NCBI RefSeq assembly: GCF_001949145.1 | Contig: NW_019091457.1 | Coordinates: 582,986-646,985 of the forward strand | Origin: Acanthaster planci | Taxonomy: Eukaryota; Echinodermata; Asteroidea; Valvatida; Acanthasteridae | Length of the DNA: 64,000 nucleotides | Direction: 5' to 3' | Shown here: positions 25,001 to 37,700 of the stretch, piece by piece | How positions within the stretch are numbered: the stretch's first letter is position 1 | How the letters are laid out: the number at the start of each line of letters is the position of its first letter | Position numbers and translations under genes: made by a program | The notes under the pieces: model-generated | Database searches by the model: none | The model's input: only the letters and a program-made list of their open reading frames with translations | What the model was told of the DNA's origin: nothing

Positions 25001-28000
25001 CCTGCCGTCCTCCTTACAGCCCCACATTTGAGCAGCGACGAGGTCTCACACACCACCCCCAGCCATTTCAGCGATGACCTGTCCCTGTCCCTGCCCCTGC
25101 CCCCACTGGGGGCGGATTTTGGCGACTTCCCAGAGGAGGACTGCATCTCCCTGGTTTGCGACACGGAGAGCTTCCTCAGCGACTTTGGGGACGAGCTGAT
25201 GGAGAGTGACCGCAAGATGGGGTAACTCGGGAAAACTCAAAAGGGGGACAGAGTTGTACAACTTGTGACTTTTTGAACTCGTACACCTATTTTCAGAGAC
25301 TCGAAATTTGGTTCACTTGAGTCACAGTGAGTAATAACTCGGCACAAACTGATGTTACAAAAACTGCCTGTTGGATTTATACAGGATTTTTCTTGTTTAA
25401 ATGTTTGCCCAGTGAAACAGACAAGCGAAGGAAGCCAGGATCTCCATTCCAAAGGGGGAACCAACCACAGGGAACCAGTGGTACCAATAATCAACTTGGG
25501 TTGGTGGAAATACAATTTTTTGAAGTAATACCTAAAATTATTGTTACTATCAAATGTACCACCAGTTTGCCAGTTTGAGTCCAGTATGGGACAGTGCGGA
25601 CATCCGGGATTCTCCCAAAATGACAGGTACTGCGCCGGTGAAAACAGCGACCTTGGTGACGTACGCACGCACCAACCAGTCCAAGGATCGGGTTATACAA
25701 TCTTTTCTTTGATCTGTACGTACGCGCGCTCGCTGCAGTTGTTTTCACTGGCGCGGTGTGGCTGCTACCCATGTTTTTGTGAAACTGCCGTATGTCCACG
25801 CTGCCCCATAGGAGTGGGTGACACAACATGCAAAGCAATCGAAGTTCAGCAGAACCTCACTCGGTTTAAAGTTTGTCGGCTCACAGGCAATTAGAAGTCA
25901 AGAAAAATCAGTTGGAAACCCAAATTTGAATTTTTAGCCTCACTTAATCGCAGTGCAGGTCTCTTGGAAAGTCTGTCAGGAAGAAAATCCACTACTTCTG
26001 GGAGACCTGCGCAGTATAATTCGTTAGCAAGTGTGGTGTGAGAAATGGAGTTCAGCTTGAAAAAGAAAACAGTGAGGGGCAATCAGTGTAGGGATTAACT
26101 TTTTTTGATTTGTCACTCCATTAGAAAAGACGGACAGCCACAAAGTGTACTCGGGACCCCCCGAAAGCACCCACCCCTGCAGACAGTGGACTGGTCCGAG
26201 GTGGCGCAGTACCAGCCAGTCAGCAGGAGCCTCGCCGGCGGGGACTGTCCCACTAATGACCTGCGGACGAGGTTGATCCGCAGGGACAACCAGTCCGCGC
26301 CAGTGCCGACAGCTCCTGGCAGGAGCTGGACGGCACCAGCCCACCTCCAGGGGTCAGCAGACAGTCGACCGCACCCTCCTTTAAGAAATCAGGTACTTAA
26401 AAATAAAAAGTAAAAACAGCATTTTAAAATGTCCCAGTGAGCATGCCTCCGAAGAAAGTCCACTACTCTCTCCCTCATTGATAGCAATGTACTTTTTCTT
26501 TGGATCAATCAACTGATTCCTTTTTTCACTTGCCTAGGCCATATTGCGAGTTGGAAAACACTGCAGAGAGTCGTGTGTAGTTTGGAATATGGGTAATTAC
26601 AGAAATTAGGGGTCTGTGTTTTTTTGTGTCTCCGTCACATCCAACATATGATTTTATAAGTTCAGAACACATTTTCTAATTCCCAAGAGTGATGACTTAA
26701 TGGAAATTACCCGCCAAACAAATAGTAATAGTGAACAACAGTAAAACAATTCCAGTGATATTTCCATGTCAAATAACAAAGGTCAAAAATGTCACACTTT
26801 TGGACCCCTAATCTCTGGAATGACCCACATCCTAGTTTGTTTTGTTGCAATTTTTTCTTAATTCCTGCCATTCCAATTAGAAGTATAGGCTTTTTTGAGA
26901 ATCTGGCTCTGCTAGATAGACTGGAACAACGACTTGGTGTGCCTGTTCAGCTGCCATACCTACGTGTGTTTGTTTGTTTGTTTTTTCTCTCCCCAATTAT
27001 GTCAGGCGATACCCAAAGGCTACTGTTACGACTTTGTGCGAAACGGTCGCTGCTTGCGTAGAGCTTGTCCCTACATACACGATAGGCCCAGGCCCCAGAG
27101 TGGCACACCGCAGCCCCAGGTACGGCTAGAACGGTTCGAGCTCTACCTGCCTTTTTTGGGCAGACTGTTGAGGCAGTCAGATTGTCTAAAGCCTAGTTTG
27201 ACAGGAGTAAAACAGAAAATATTGCTTGACAGATTCGTGTGTCATGTACAGTGAGCAAAACTCTGCCTTTTTTTGGTTGTTTGAAGTGTCCTCCGTCAGT
27301 CAGGAAAGTCATCATCGATCCGCAGAGGACGCCCGCAACAGAGCAACACGAAGACACTCAAAATATACTGGCGTTGGTGAGTTTGTCGTTACTTGCCTGA
27401 AATCAGTTTCCTCCTGGTCCTGTCGTTATTGTTTGGAAATGTTCAGTTCAGAGATTAGGAATGCTTGGTTTCAGATGTTTGTGGATTTAGTCAGGTTCCC
27501 AGCAATAAATCCTAAACTGCAGTTAAGGTCCCAATCAAAAATGAACAGAAAAATTGGTTTTCTTGAAAATTGCAAGTGACATTGTGATTTTGATTTCAGT
27601 AAAAAAATAACGGGTAAAGCAGTTTCTGAGAATACTCCTAGCAATACTTTCTGAAGAACAGTTTAAGAGCTCCTTCCCCAGCAACAGCAGTTTCCTTTAA
27701 AATTGGTCCACTGGATTGACGAAGCGTTTACATTTCACTCATATTGTACATTCCACCATGGGAAAAGTGGGACCGGTGAAAATGCTGATCCAACTGGACA
27801 CGATCAGGAGATGATGCACCATAAATTCCCTTCCTCAAACCACAGGTGAACGAATGCAGCATGGCATTGAATGCGCATCAAAGAGGGGGCCGGCACAGCC
27901 ATGACCAAGGGTGAGATTTTGGTTACGAGGTTTATCTTTCTTGGAGCGAGCCCGCAGGCTCTTAAAAAAAGGAAGCTAAAAAAAAGGCCAAGGTTTTAGA

Positions 28001-30405
28001 AAGTGCCTCTGAGCAAGTTGTTCTGTGAATTTCACTGTTGTTTAATGTTCACATCTTCCCTTTTTGTGATACATATTCTTGTGATTTTGTAAAATACATT
28101 GAGTACTGTCCTTTTCACAGGTTCTGGAGGCCCATGAGATACTCAAATAGGATAGGTGATTGTGAAGAATGTCTATTTTGGGGACTGTAGTGCATGGATT
28201 ATATTATTTTAATGGTGGTGGTTGTCGTAGGGATGAGATGATGGTGGTGGAGGTTAGGATGGTGATTGGAGGATGGTGATTTGTGGTGTTATTGTGTGAA
28301 CAGTTCCAATAGTAATGCACATCATTGTGACCATTTTCGTACACCATTACGGTTTAACTGGCGGCCGTTTTTGGCAAACCGACATACTAACGTTGAGTTT
28401 GAGCACCCTCAGGTTGACTGGTCAGAACGGGACGTCGTCACAAATCCTCAGTCACCCTTGCATACACTGGTGTGTGTGTGGATACCGGTCTGGGTTGGTC
28501 AACTAACTATAGTCGTCAAAGCATCACGCAGGCACCAACATACTTTGGCTGAGTACATGAGAACAGTAAAGGCCCAATTCTATCACGTTTTGTTCCTTTT
28601 TGGAAGAAAGTTCTAAGTCCTTGTTCTCCTGTATTCAGTCACATACAAGCGCTATAGTTAAAATGACACATCTTCACAAGTACTTTGTTCTCGGTTTAAG
28701 ATGCAAGCTCTGCATACCGTACTATCACATTCCACCGTCATTGTCCTTCCACGTCATGTGCATGACAGCAGTGGCATAAATAGGGTGATATTTGAAAGGG
28801 AGCACCCAGGGGAGCACATAGGCTGTGTACGTGTCAAAAGAGAATAAAAACAGGGGCATTCATGGGCATGAACTTCCAGGGGGGACATGTGCCTTGTGCC
28901 CCATTCATAGTAATGCTACTAATCAGTAACCTGGTAACAAGTGAACATAATCAGGTACTACAAAAGTACTCAACTGCAACTCTGAAAAAAAGACACATGT
29001 CCTAACCCCCCCCTCCTCCTGGTTACATCACTGACTGACTCTATTTGTAAATGTACTTGCTTTTATAAGGGGATAGTACTCGAGAGTGAAACACTCAACT
29101 ACAACTCTTCAAGACAGACAGTTAAGTACTATCTCTTATCCCTTAAGCAGGAGCGAGGAGAGGGCGGAGGCCAGCAGCCTGGAATCGGCCGGCAGCCTGG
29201 AATCGGACGGCAGTGCGTCCCCCGCTGCCATCTTTGAGGCGGCCTACTCCTTCCAGCAGTGCACCTCGTGGCGGGAGGCGCGGGACACGCTGCTGGACCT
29301 CTGCCGGCGCCGGCCCGAGGTGGCTGGCTGCCAGCCCGTGGTCGCGGAGCTGATGGCCAAGCTCCAGGGGCCAGGGGCTGGAGCCAGTCCCAATGATGGC
29401 CCTGAGGTGCTGGGCGAGAAGTTTGGCAACTTTGTGGCCGTGTTCAGGAGGTACCTTGCAGAGAATGGTAAGGGACGATTGGGGTTGGAGAGTTTGTCTG
29501 CCAGTGTTGCAGTGGAGACCATATCACAGTTATACCATAAGACCCTGCAAGTCTATCAAAAGTCCTCACAAGTCACTGCTACTCAATCTCGAGACCTCAC
29601 AAGTCAATTTCAAGTCCTCACAAGTCCCGCCAAAGTCTAATCATAACACCATGTAAGTCCATTACAAGTCCTCACAAATCCGTCAAATCCATCTCAAGTC
29701 CTCATAAGTCTATCGCAAGTCCATGGGAGTTCCTACAAGTCTTCATAATTGCTAATTTCACATGTCACCCACTATAGCAAGCAATTCAGATGAACTTTGA
29801 CAGAAGCATTCCTTTGTGTTTAGTTCATCCGCATGCCTGAGTTGACTCGTTAAATGACCCGGCATGGACTTGATCGCAGCATAGGTCTTCAGTACATGAC
29901 TTGTTTCTGCAGAAGCAGATGGAACTGGGCCTAAAGAATAACCCTGGGGGATTCTTGTTTCATTTGTAACATTTTTCCAGCAACTGTTTTTTTTACGCAA
30001 AACTTTGAACAAAGTTCAAGAACAGATTAGTTTGGCAGTGTGCTCAGTTTGTTCCACTCTGTTCTTGTCCTGCACGGCCACGTAGAAGAGATTGTCACTT
30101 TCCTATCTTCAATTTCTCACTCTGTTGTTCCCCCTTTTTGTTCTCGCCCCACTGCAGTCAGCGATCCCGCCACCAACACCTTGAAGCAGACCCTGTCCTG
30201 TCTGGGCGTCAGCTGTGCCCTGCTGTGCTGTAACGGCCAGCGCTGGGGCCAGGCGCGTCGCATCCTGGACTGCCTGTACCACCACCGCTTCCCCTGCCAG
30301 GGAGAGCTGACCCAGAACGTACTGCTCATTCAGCAGCTCCTGGCCAAGCACCAGCAGCCCAACTTACAGGACGGTTACGCCGCCCCTTGTGTCAAGAGAG
30401 TGTGA
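16012..30405 (+). CDS. TOPAZ1-like protein: acidic/repeat N-terminus, CCCH finger, TOPAZ1-type C-terminus
   Basis: Exons: 16012-16092, 16409-21591, 21943-22197, 22762-23160, 23627-23881, 24263-24535, 24978-25221, 26125-26392, 27006-27119, 27287-27376, 27846-27910, 29151-29467, 30158-30405. Every junction keeps phase. One intron uses a GC donor and the big exon carries a 1-nt deletion near 19907. The product would be about 2,600 residues, against about 1,700 for human TOPAZ1. The first listed exon encodes VHVKTLDEILRERE, resembling ZC3H11A motifs. An acidic region, a basic region with AT-hook-like repeats, and Ser/Pro-rich exons follow. A CCCH finger (CYDFVRNGRCLRRACPYIH) and helical segments such as GVSCALLCCNGQRWGQARRI align in order with the TOPAZ1 finger and the start of its C-terminal domain. 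TOPAZ1 is a germ-cell factor needed for male meiosis in mice; function here is inferred only. The N-terminus is incomplete, and the stop at 30405 comes earlier than in vertebrates. Confidence 0.72.
16409..21591 (+). CDS. Giant repeat-rich exon of the TOPAZ1-like gene
   Basis: A single exon of 5,183 nt between acceptor TTTTTCCAG (ending 16408) and donor TCAG|GTACAG (after 21591). From 16411 to about 18440 it is Glu/Asp/Ser-rich, with a recurring (D/E)xxCPEE-like motif near 16641, 17307 and 17547 (WPEE at 16880). From about 18430 to 20400 it is Lys/Arg-rich with likely nuclear signals (RKRARK, KRPKRNK). It then holds three AT-hook-like repeats and six short repeats. Upstream and downstream exons both demand one more base than is present, which places a frameshift inside, near 19907. 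Composition suggests a disordered, nuclear, nucleic-acid-binding region. Confidence 0.75.
19240..20285 (+). repeat. Three tandem repeats of about 350 bp (about 115 aa) with AT-hook-like cores
   Basis: Three units begin near 19240, 19588 and 19939. Each encodes, in order, GV(K/T)TRS, a Gly-Thr/Arg-Thr segment, a basic core (KKRGPKAK, KKRGRKPK or KNRGRKSK), a QPSSN(T/M)-type segment, a VAxDKIxP segment and a Glu/Pro-rich end. The cores resemble the AT-hook (RGRP), though the order after RGR varies. The frameshift lies at the end of unit 2. Confidence 0.75.
20490..21180 (+). repeat. Six degenerate repeats of 35-40 aa
   Basis: The translated sequence repeats a pattern of ATPxSDQNxxQD, then an acidic Gln/Glu segment, then LPxTxxxPYL. 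Clear instances are DATPGSDQNIVQD, DITPESDEN, DTTQQSDQNLVQD and DATPESAQNF. The units are degenerate at DNA level, so this is an old intragenic expansion rather than a recent minisatellite. Confidence 0.65.
21592..21942 (+). other. Intron of the TOPAZ1-like gene
   Basis: GT-AG intron between TCAG|GTACAG and ATGATCCCAG|GAGAG, phase 1. The upstream frame continues about 14 codons into it before a stop. Nothing else was seen. Confidence 0.6.
22310..22362. repeat. Short inverted repeat (hairpin) in an intron
   Basis: CCCCATTTCGGGCACC near 22310 and GGTGCCCGAAATGGG ending at 22362 are near-perfect complements around a spacer of about 20 nt. A second small palindrome (GCTAATCCAT and ATGGATTAGC, about 22461-22523) follows. 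Together they may be remnants of a MITE. Confidence 0.5.
25628..25758. mobile_element. Small inverted-repeat element in an intron
   Basis: TGCGCCGGTGAAAACAGC near 25631 is the imperfect complement of GTTGTTTTCACTGGCGCGG near 25737-25756. Inner arms (GACGTACGCACGC and GTACGTACGCGCGC) also pair. It lies in the intron between exons 24978-25221 and 26125-26392. It has no coding capacity. Confidence 0.5.
26590..26827. mobile_element. MITE, TGGGTCATTCC family, diverged copy
   Basis: The left end TGGGTAATTACAGAAATTAG and right end CTAATCTCTGGAATGACCCA are inverted. The outer sequence matches the better-conserved element at 52276-52531. It sits in the intron just before the CCCH exon of the TOPAZ1-like gene. 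Confidence 0.5.
27006..27119 (+). CDS. CCCH zinc-finger exon of the TOPAZ1-like gene
   Basis: This exon encodes 38 residues in phase 0 at both ends. CYDFVRNGRCLRRACPYIH gives the spacing C-x8-C-x4-C-x3-H, one residue shorter in the second gap than the commonest CCCH type. As I recall the family, vertebrate TOPAZ1 has a finger of the same layout just before its C-terminal helical domain. Such fingers usually bind RNA; the four metal ligands are all present here. Confidence 0.75.
29545..29745 (+). repeat. Degenerate CAAGTCC tandem repeat
   Basis: CAAGTC or CAAGTCCTCA words recur about ten times with irregular spacing. The tract starts about 80 bp past the donor of exon 29151-29467. Non-coding intronic minisatellite-like sequence. 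Confidence 0.6.
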
Positions 30406-33400
30406 GGTTTCGTGTCCTGTTCTTAAATGTTTGCCATATTTTCATAATCAGAAATGGCTCTACATTTAAAAATGCAGTCCCTCCCTTGAGCAAAACAGCG
30501 CTGCCCAATGAGTCCACAAGTAGCACATGTGAAGCAAATTGAATTGGTTATTCCACTTGGATTAGAGGAACTTTGAATAATGTACTGCATCTCCATCTCA
30601 CGTACTGCTTACACATTCAACCTTATGGTATACTGGATTCGGACGCAACCTGTCAGTGTTCCACTCGCGCTCACAGGGATAATTGGTAATATCGTGGAAC
30701 TGCTGGGTTGAAAATATGTTTGATTAAAACACCATTTGAGTTGAAAATTGTGGCCGGTTTCAAATCCGAGCGCTACAAACGGACCAAGTAAGCATATGTT
30801 GCCAGCCAAAATGTTCTACGGTTTGTATCGCTGGTGTATGGTTGTCAGTTGTTTTTCATGTTGAGGGTATAAATTTCGGAAGCAGAATTTCTCAGTCGGG
30901 CAGTTCCATGCAATTGGGCCCCAATTAGAAACTTGTGTGTAATTTTTATAAAGTGTTGACCAGTTGGGTGTGGTTTTTCTTTTTGAGCCAAGCAAAATTT
31001 GTCTGCACTTTAGAAGTTGTGCATTTATAGCTCCGCATTTCTCAAGAAGATAGATCGGAAACGCTGACAAACTGGTGAGGAAAAAATATCTGATACCGAT
31101 TGGACCGTAAGTTCATCACATTCTGAAGATTTGACCGGAAGGAATTGGAGGCCTACTTTTTGGTCATTTTTTTTTTTAATTTTCCAAGAGAATGGAAATT
31201 TGTCACATTGTAGGCCGTGCTGTGCCAAAAAAATCAAAGCACATCATTTCCATGGCCCAAAGTTGCCATGGATTTTTTTTCCTATTGATTTTGTCCTCGT
31301 GAAATTTTTTTCCAGGAGTGTCAGTTTTAGCACATTTCACGAAGCAGACGCGTGGTGGCTATTTTGCCTTAAAAAGTAATTGGCTCGAGATTATTTTTTA
31401 CACTTTCAGTGTTACCTCGTAGAATCTTACCTTTTCAAATCAAAGTTGTAACTTGTTCAGCTTCTGCATATTTTCATAGAATCACTTTTATCCTTTTGTG
31501 CCATTTTGGATACCAAATTCAGGAACAAAGTTAATTATATTTCTGGTGTTCACTGTTAATTTAAGAACAAACATTAAACATTACCAAGGCCAAAGAAAAG
31601 ATGAAGGTTTTTAAAACTGACTTTTTGCTCCATTGAGCAGTTTAATTTTTCAATGGTTTTGTTTTTACTTTTGTCCAGTTCAGTAAGCTAAATGTCCACC
31701 TGCTTTTTACAACTGTTCATATTTCAGAGATTTTATAATCCTAGGAATCCTCACATCTCTTCCCTTCAGACCTTTAAACCTGTTAGTTTCCAGATATATT
31801 GAAAATGATAGAACAGATTTTATTTGTTAGTGTCGTCTTTCTACATATCAGAAATTTCTTGGTTTGCTTTTGGTTTCTTGCTAGAGCATATAGGCAAATT
31901 CATGGTACTTTTTTGATGATTCGAAAAGGGATGATACATTGCGAGGCATACACAAAATATCAGCTGGCATGGTTAAGTAATTGGACCCTTGGTACCCTGA
32001 CTCAGGTGTAGCCCAGAGACCCCTTGCCGGCACAGCTCTCTTTAACGCAGGGCACAAAACACGAAAGAAATGTTTGGTCCCTCCGCCATAGTCTCATACA
32101 CTGCCCAAGCTCCTTATAGTTTAACATATAATATTTTATAGTATATTTATTGGTGCTAGAGAGTTAATTGAAACTTATGATCATAACTTCAGTGCATTTT
32201 CATTTTCTTGCCAGATTCAAGGCTATCTGTTTTCAGTTGTCGAGTTTAACGATCAGTATAGAGAGAGTAAAGTTTTATTTTCATATTCATTTTCTTATCT
32301 TTTAGTCAATGGAAATAGGTCAGCTTCCGTAGCCTTAGAAGTGTTCTTATTTAAAATGACCAGTGTAATCGTACTTAGCCATCGTAGCTTGGTTGTGTAT
32401 TTTTTCCTCAAGACTGATTTGGATCTTGAATGAAGTGTATATAATCGTGATTTGATGAGATCGAGTTTTAGGGAGACAAACCACAAGTTGAAAAGGACAA
32501 AACACGATGGGGCTGGAAGATCTTACATTTTGTCCAGAAAAAAAAAATTAGCAACAGTGTGACTAAGGCCGTGTCCGAAACGGGCTTCCAGAGCTACGGC
32601 TAAGTCTATTGTCTACGCGTCTCCACACATTTCTAATGGAGCGAAGACCTAGACCTAGCTCTAGACGAGAGATTAGGATGCAGCCTAAATTTCAAATGAT
32701 GTCTCTGTATTTCACATCAGAGTGTCATTTTTCTGGTTGTTCAGAGTTAATCCAAGACATAACTTTAGGGAGTTGCGCATGGGAATTAAGGGATTTTGGT
32801 ACAGGAGCTGGAATGTCTGGTGTTAAAATTTGAACTGTGGTAATGACCCTATTTGTTCCAAATGAAAACATGGCATCAGTCCTCGTTCCTGAAACTGTTC
32901 CTATGATTTTGCCCATCAATACGACAACATGCCATGGGTGTTCTATATCATGCCGGTCTTGGAAACCGAGAATAGTTTGTCATCATTGCTTGCCAGATTT
33001 CTGGGCAGAGTCAAATGATATTACAGGCCTTTAAAAAAACAATCTACTCGACTTTTTTCTGCTTTTGTATTGTACTGTAGTTCGTTGTACTGTAGAAATA
33101 GATGCATCGACCAATGATGTTTAGTGTGAAACCTTTAATTTCTTATCATTTTCACCGACAGTAACCACATTGACAGAGTATCTACTCATGAAGTCACACT
33201 TCTTTTGCTTTTAATACCCCAAAGTGTTTTGTTTGATAAATACATTTTAAGAGTAAGTCTCCAACAGAGCAGTATTTCTCTGGTTGTAAGTGGACAGGAA
33301 TCCTTCTTTCCTCTACGGTAGAGCAACAACACACAGAAAATTTTTTTTTGGTCCCTTCAAAATTTGAGGATTGCCATTTCCCAAACATGTCTTTCCTATT

Positions 33401-34704
33401 TTCTAGCAGTTTGAACCTAGACATGAAATGACAGAGTTGTCACTTGTTGTAATGAAACCACTGTAATGACAACCACTGTCTTTATGAGGTGACTAGGCCC
33501 AAGTATTTCACTAAGATAGAGAAACTGGCCAATGGCGTATTATAGTTTGGATTTACCAACCAATCAGATACCTGTGGATTTTCTTAACAGATGCCTTGCA
33601 TTTCCATACTTCATTTCGTATTCTGATGGGTCAGTGCAAGCCTAAATTAAGTATCATGTACAAATAGTCTGATCAGCATGGCAATAAAGTGTTCATATGT
33701 TAACAAACTCGTTCCAAAAATGTCTTTTTGTGTCAAAGTTTCGCGAAGGTATTTAGATTCAAACTTTTGGAGTAGTGAATATAAATTTGATAATACATTT
33801 ACGTGTATTCATATTTTGTCCGTGTAATTTTGTGACAACCAACATTTTGGCTCAAGAGGTCACATCGTCCACAGATTACCACAAATATCCTCGAAATTTC
33901 TTGGGGGAAAAAAAAAAGGACAAACCAAGACACATAGATGTGTTGAGCACTGCAGATGAAAAGTCCCAAAGCAATGCTCTGATCAATGTACGACAGAGGG
34001 AGAAAATATAGGCAATGAGTGATATATCTGGTTCTTGGATATTGCCGGGAAAGCAACTTTAATTTGCATGCAGATACATGGCTAACTGAAGCTCTAAAAA
34101 CTTTTACCAAGCCCATCGGACTTTGCCAACACTGGACTAGTCTAAATGCAGACCGGCCTGCGTGTACCGAGGCTCTCTCGGCTTCTTTCTCAGGGCATGT
34201 CACAAATCCAAATCAGATGAACTTGTGGTCCGTGCTTGGGCATGTGCACAGTTGTCAATCCCTGAAAAAGTCATTTCTCTCTCCCGAACAATACGCTTGG
34301 CAGGGAAGCACACACAAATTTCGGCAACAGAAAAGGAAATGCCCGAAACACTTAACAACATCCTCGTTTTACAATACAGGTGTATATGCAAGTGTAGAAG
34401 CAACAACGTACATGTTCACGTCGCTTCATCTGAAGCAGGTGTACAATTTGAAAATACAATGCACTTACTTTTTACATGACACTTTTTGAGCATGAGCAAG
34501 GACAACTACATGATAGAGGCACGTACACTTTCCACACTGGGACATGAAGGACAATTTGAACATTTCAGGAAAGCACCGCCGTGGTCCGAGGGCAGTCCAG
34601 ATTTGTCCCGTAGCTCTGTACATGAAAGTCCACTGTGAGTTGTCGAGTCCCTGGCTAAGAAAAAACATCGCTCCTCGTGTCGGGGGGGATGGGAATTGAG
34701 GAGA
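30406..34704. other. Convergent intergenic / 3' UTR region
   Basis: This region lies between the stop of the TOPAZ1-like gene (plus) and the stop of FNTA (minus). I searched it for further plus-strand exons continuing the TOPAZ1 domain and found none in phase with good splice sites. An AATAAA on the plus strand at 33683-33688 could end a long 3' UTR. No other gene is supported. Confidence 0.45.
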
Positions 34705-37700
34705 TCAATGGGTCTCGGGTTCCCCTGGACGACTTTTGCCAAATCGCAGTTGCAGCGATCTCGAGACGTAGTTCCAGTACTCGCGCCTGATTGGGTCAAA
34801 CTGCTCAGCCAACATCTCACACAACTGGAGGAAGGAAAAACGGACAAGATACCCCCCAAAAAAGTTGGTTTTAAGTTGTATTTTAACTGGTCACGTGGCA
34901 GGGCTTAAACTAAATTGCTTGAAGAATTGGTCGCCAGTTTTTATTACATGCTCTCAAATTTCGTGGATTCTAACTTTGATATTTCACACTGAAAGAATCA
35001 ATTCAATTCGGAAAATTTCAAGGAGAGAAAGGAAATCAAAGGAAGACTTCCATGAAAATACCTGTAAAATTCCCCTTTGAAAATTTGTTTCTGGTGCAAC
35101 GGAATCCCTTCTCCAAAAAAAGGGGATAATCCATTCTACTTTCATTTCACGGGCAATCAAAATTTACAAAAATACACCAAGTATGAAAACATGCATTTCA
35201 GGAACTATAAATCCCTTCAAATTCCCCATACACTTTTTAAAGGGACAAACAGGCCCCTGAAATGTTATGGACGATTACTGTGGCCACCCCAACGAAGGGC
35301 CTTTCCCATGGAGTTAAAAATCAAAAGGAAAATCGAAAGTCTTGTTTGTGATCCTATTACCTCGGTGGCCTTGTGCAGGACTTGTTCGTCTCCTTTTCCT
35401 TCTTCCAGTAACTCCTCCTGCATTTCGATGATGAAGCCCAGCAGGTACGGCGACCGGATGTTGCCGTCAAACATTCCCTGGCAATAGTCGGACAACCCGG
35501 GGAAGTCGTTCATGCTGGTATCCGCGAGCACCCTGAGAACGGCAAAGGCAACGGCACTAGCGAGTCGGGATACAAGACTTGTCGATTGAAATCTTGTAAC
35601 AATGCATCCTAGAGCTTCTTTATTTGTCTCTAACAAGCACAAAGGAGGTCGTGCATGTCTGAGTAAATGAGCCTTCACTTTAATCATCGATTTGTGACCA
35701 ATCAGTAATTGAGGAATGTATTTGTAAATATTCAATTCTCTTGTAGACTATCAATGCAATAATCATATTGTAATGCCCAGTACACATACAAACTGTCTCT
35801 TGGACATGAATGTCTACAAAGTGTCACGTTTGCAACCAACTGCAGCATTTCCTTCTGTTCCTCCAATATTTTTTATTCCAATACCTACCCTCGGAGGTAA
35901 TTCCATGCGCTTTCGTTGTTGGGAGCCTTGTTGATCATGTCTTGCGTGTACCTGTCAGAAAAACAAAAAAACAATTCATAAAAAGTATTAAAGAATGAGG
36001 TGGTATTTCAGAAAATGGTCAAAGCAAGGAGGCCAGTAAGTTATCGTGACTTTGGCAGTATTTCCCAGTTCGTTGAAGATTTCTGTCGTTACTTGAACAT
36101 TCAATAACCTGTTTTATGTATGAGCATGTGGCATGTAAACGTGTAGTTGGATTAAGACCAAAGAACAGTTTTCTGGCAAGAAAGTAAAGATGAAGTCGTT
36201 TCCCTTTCAGTGACAAACGGACAGAAATATTTCTGCCATCAATTTTTGATGGCAACACAAATTGATACATCAATGTTCCACAATTTGACTCCAGTAATAC
36301 GGCCACCAAGCTCACCAAACACCGCGTTTTGGTGGTGTTTAGGTGGCGATACAATTGGAAACACAGCCAACCTGAGTAGCTCCTTTAACTGTGTTTCATG
36401 CCATACCTCTAAATAATCTAATTCCTGCATTCGAAAAGGGAAAAATGACAATTTAATAATCGTTTTTCTGCTCAAGTTTAAGAAGAGTTTTGCAGTATAG
36501 TACTTCGTATGTATTTCATACATATTTTTTCACTGGTTGTGGAAAAGCACTCTCGTATACAGAGGATGAACAACGATGAAGGAATGCCTTCAGTACAGTT
36601 CACATAAATAGCTCATGCATTATTGGGTCTGGGGCTCCTGTGATGTAACTTTGAAGACTTACAGGTACCTTTTGAAGCATCCGACTGCAACATTCTCTTA
36701 TACATGTACTCACTTAACTTCTCTGGCCAAGACCTCGCCCATGAAGCCACCCGTGTTGCTGATGACAAAGTACCGCTGGTTCCAGGCCGAGTTGTTCCTC
36801 AGGTCGTCCTCCAAGAGCCGGTCCACGAACAACAGCTCCTCCCCCCACAGCTCGTAGGCGCCCAGCACCCACTGGCGGTGGGACCAGGCGTGGTAGTTCT
36901 TGGCGTCGGCGCGCAGGATGGAGGCGGTGAAGGCCAGCTCCTCCGAGGGGTCGTTGAGCCACTCCACAAGGACCCGCCTGTGGTGCCTGGACAAAACAAA
37001 ACAAAGTGACCAACCAACAAATCGGGACCACCTATGCTCAAAGGTCGGTCTTTGGGCCGAATTTGACGAGAGTGCAAGTTTACAAAGCGACCCAAGCCTC
37101 GGCAAGATATTTCTTTGTTGCTTTTTGTCACTGTAACTAATAACCATCCTGAGCTGAATGACTCTTACCAGACTTGGTAGTTCTTTGGATGTTCCTCAAT
37201 GACCTGCTTGATGAATCCCATCTCCTCCCAGAGGTCCTTCTTGAGAGACTGAAGGAGCACACGGCGGTAGTGCCTGCCACAGAGCACCATTAAACCAAGT
37301 ACAGCACTGATAGCTATGCACATTTTTTTAATCAATATTAGAATTATTCTATCGACTTTGTTCTGATGGTCAGTCAAATTTTGTTCAGCCAATGGTAGGC
37401 AAAAACTCTGACCTTTACAGAAGAAAATCAAACAATTTGGCACTTTTCTTGTGGCTTTCACCATAACTGAAGAGTTAATTACAAATAAATATTCTCAATA
37501 CATAACTGCCCTATAAGCTTATGTCGGTCTTGATTTTTTTGTTTGGCTTTCTTTCGGTTGTCCGCTTTTACACAGGTCCAAGAATGGATACAGATAGCTT
37601 CTTATTTTCCCTCCAGCTTTGAAGAGTGTTCCACAGTTTTACTCTCACCAGACGGAATAATTGGCAGGGTTCAGATCAGCGGCATCTTTCGTCAGTTGCA

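Noticed and set aside
33799-34489. Open frames of 130-156 codons on both strands downstream of FNTA
   Set aside because: They overlap on opposite strands, lack family resemblance, and lie where the FNTA 3' UTR is expected.
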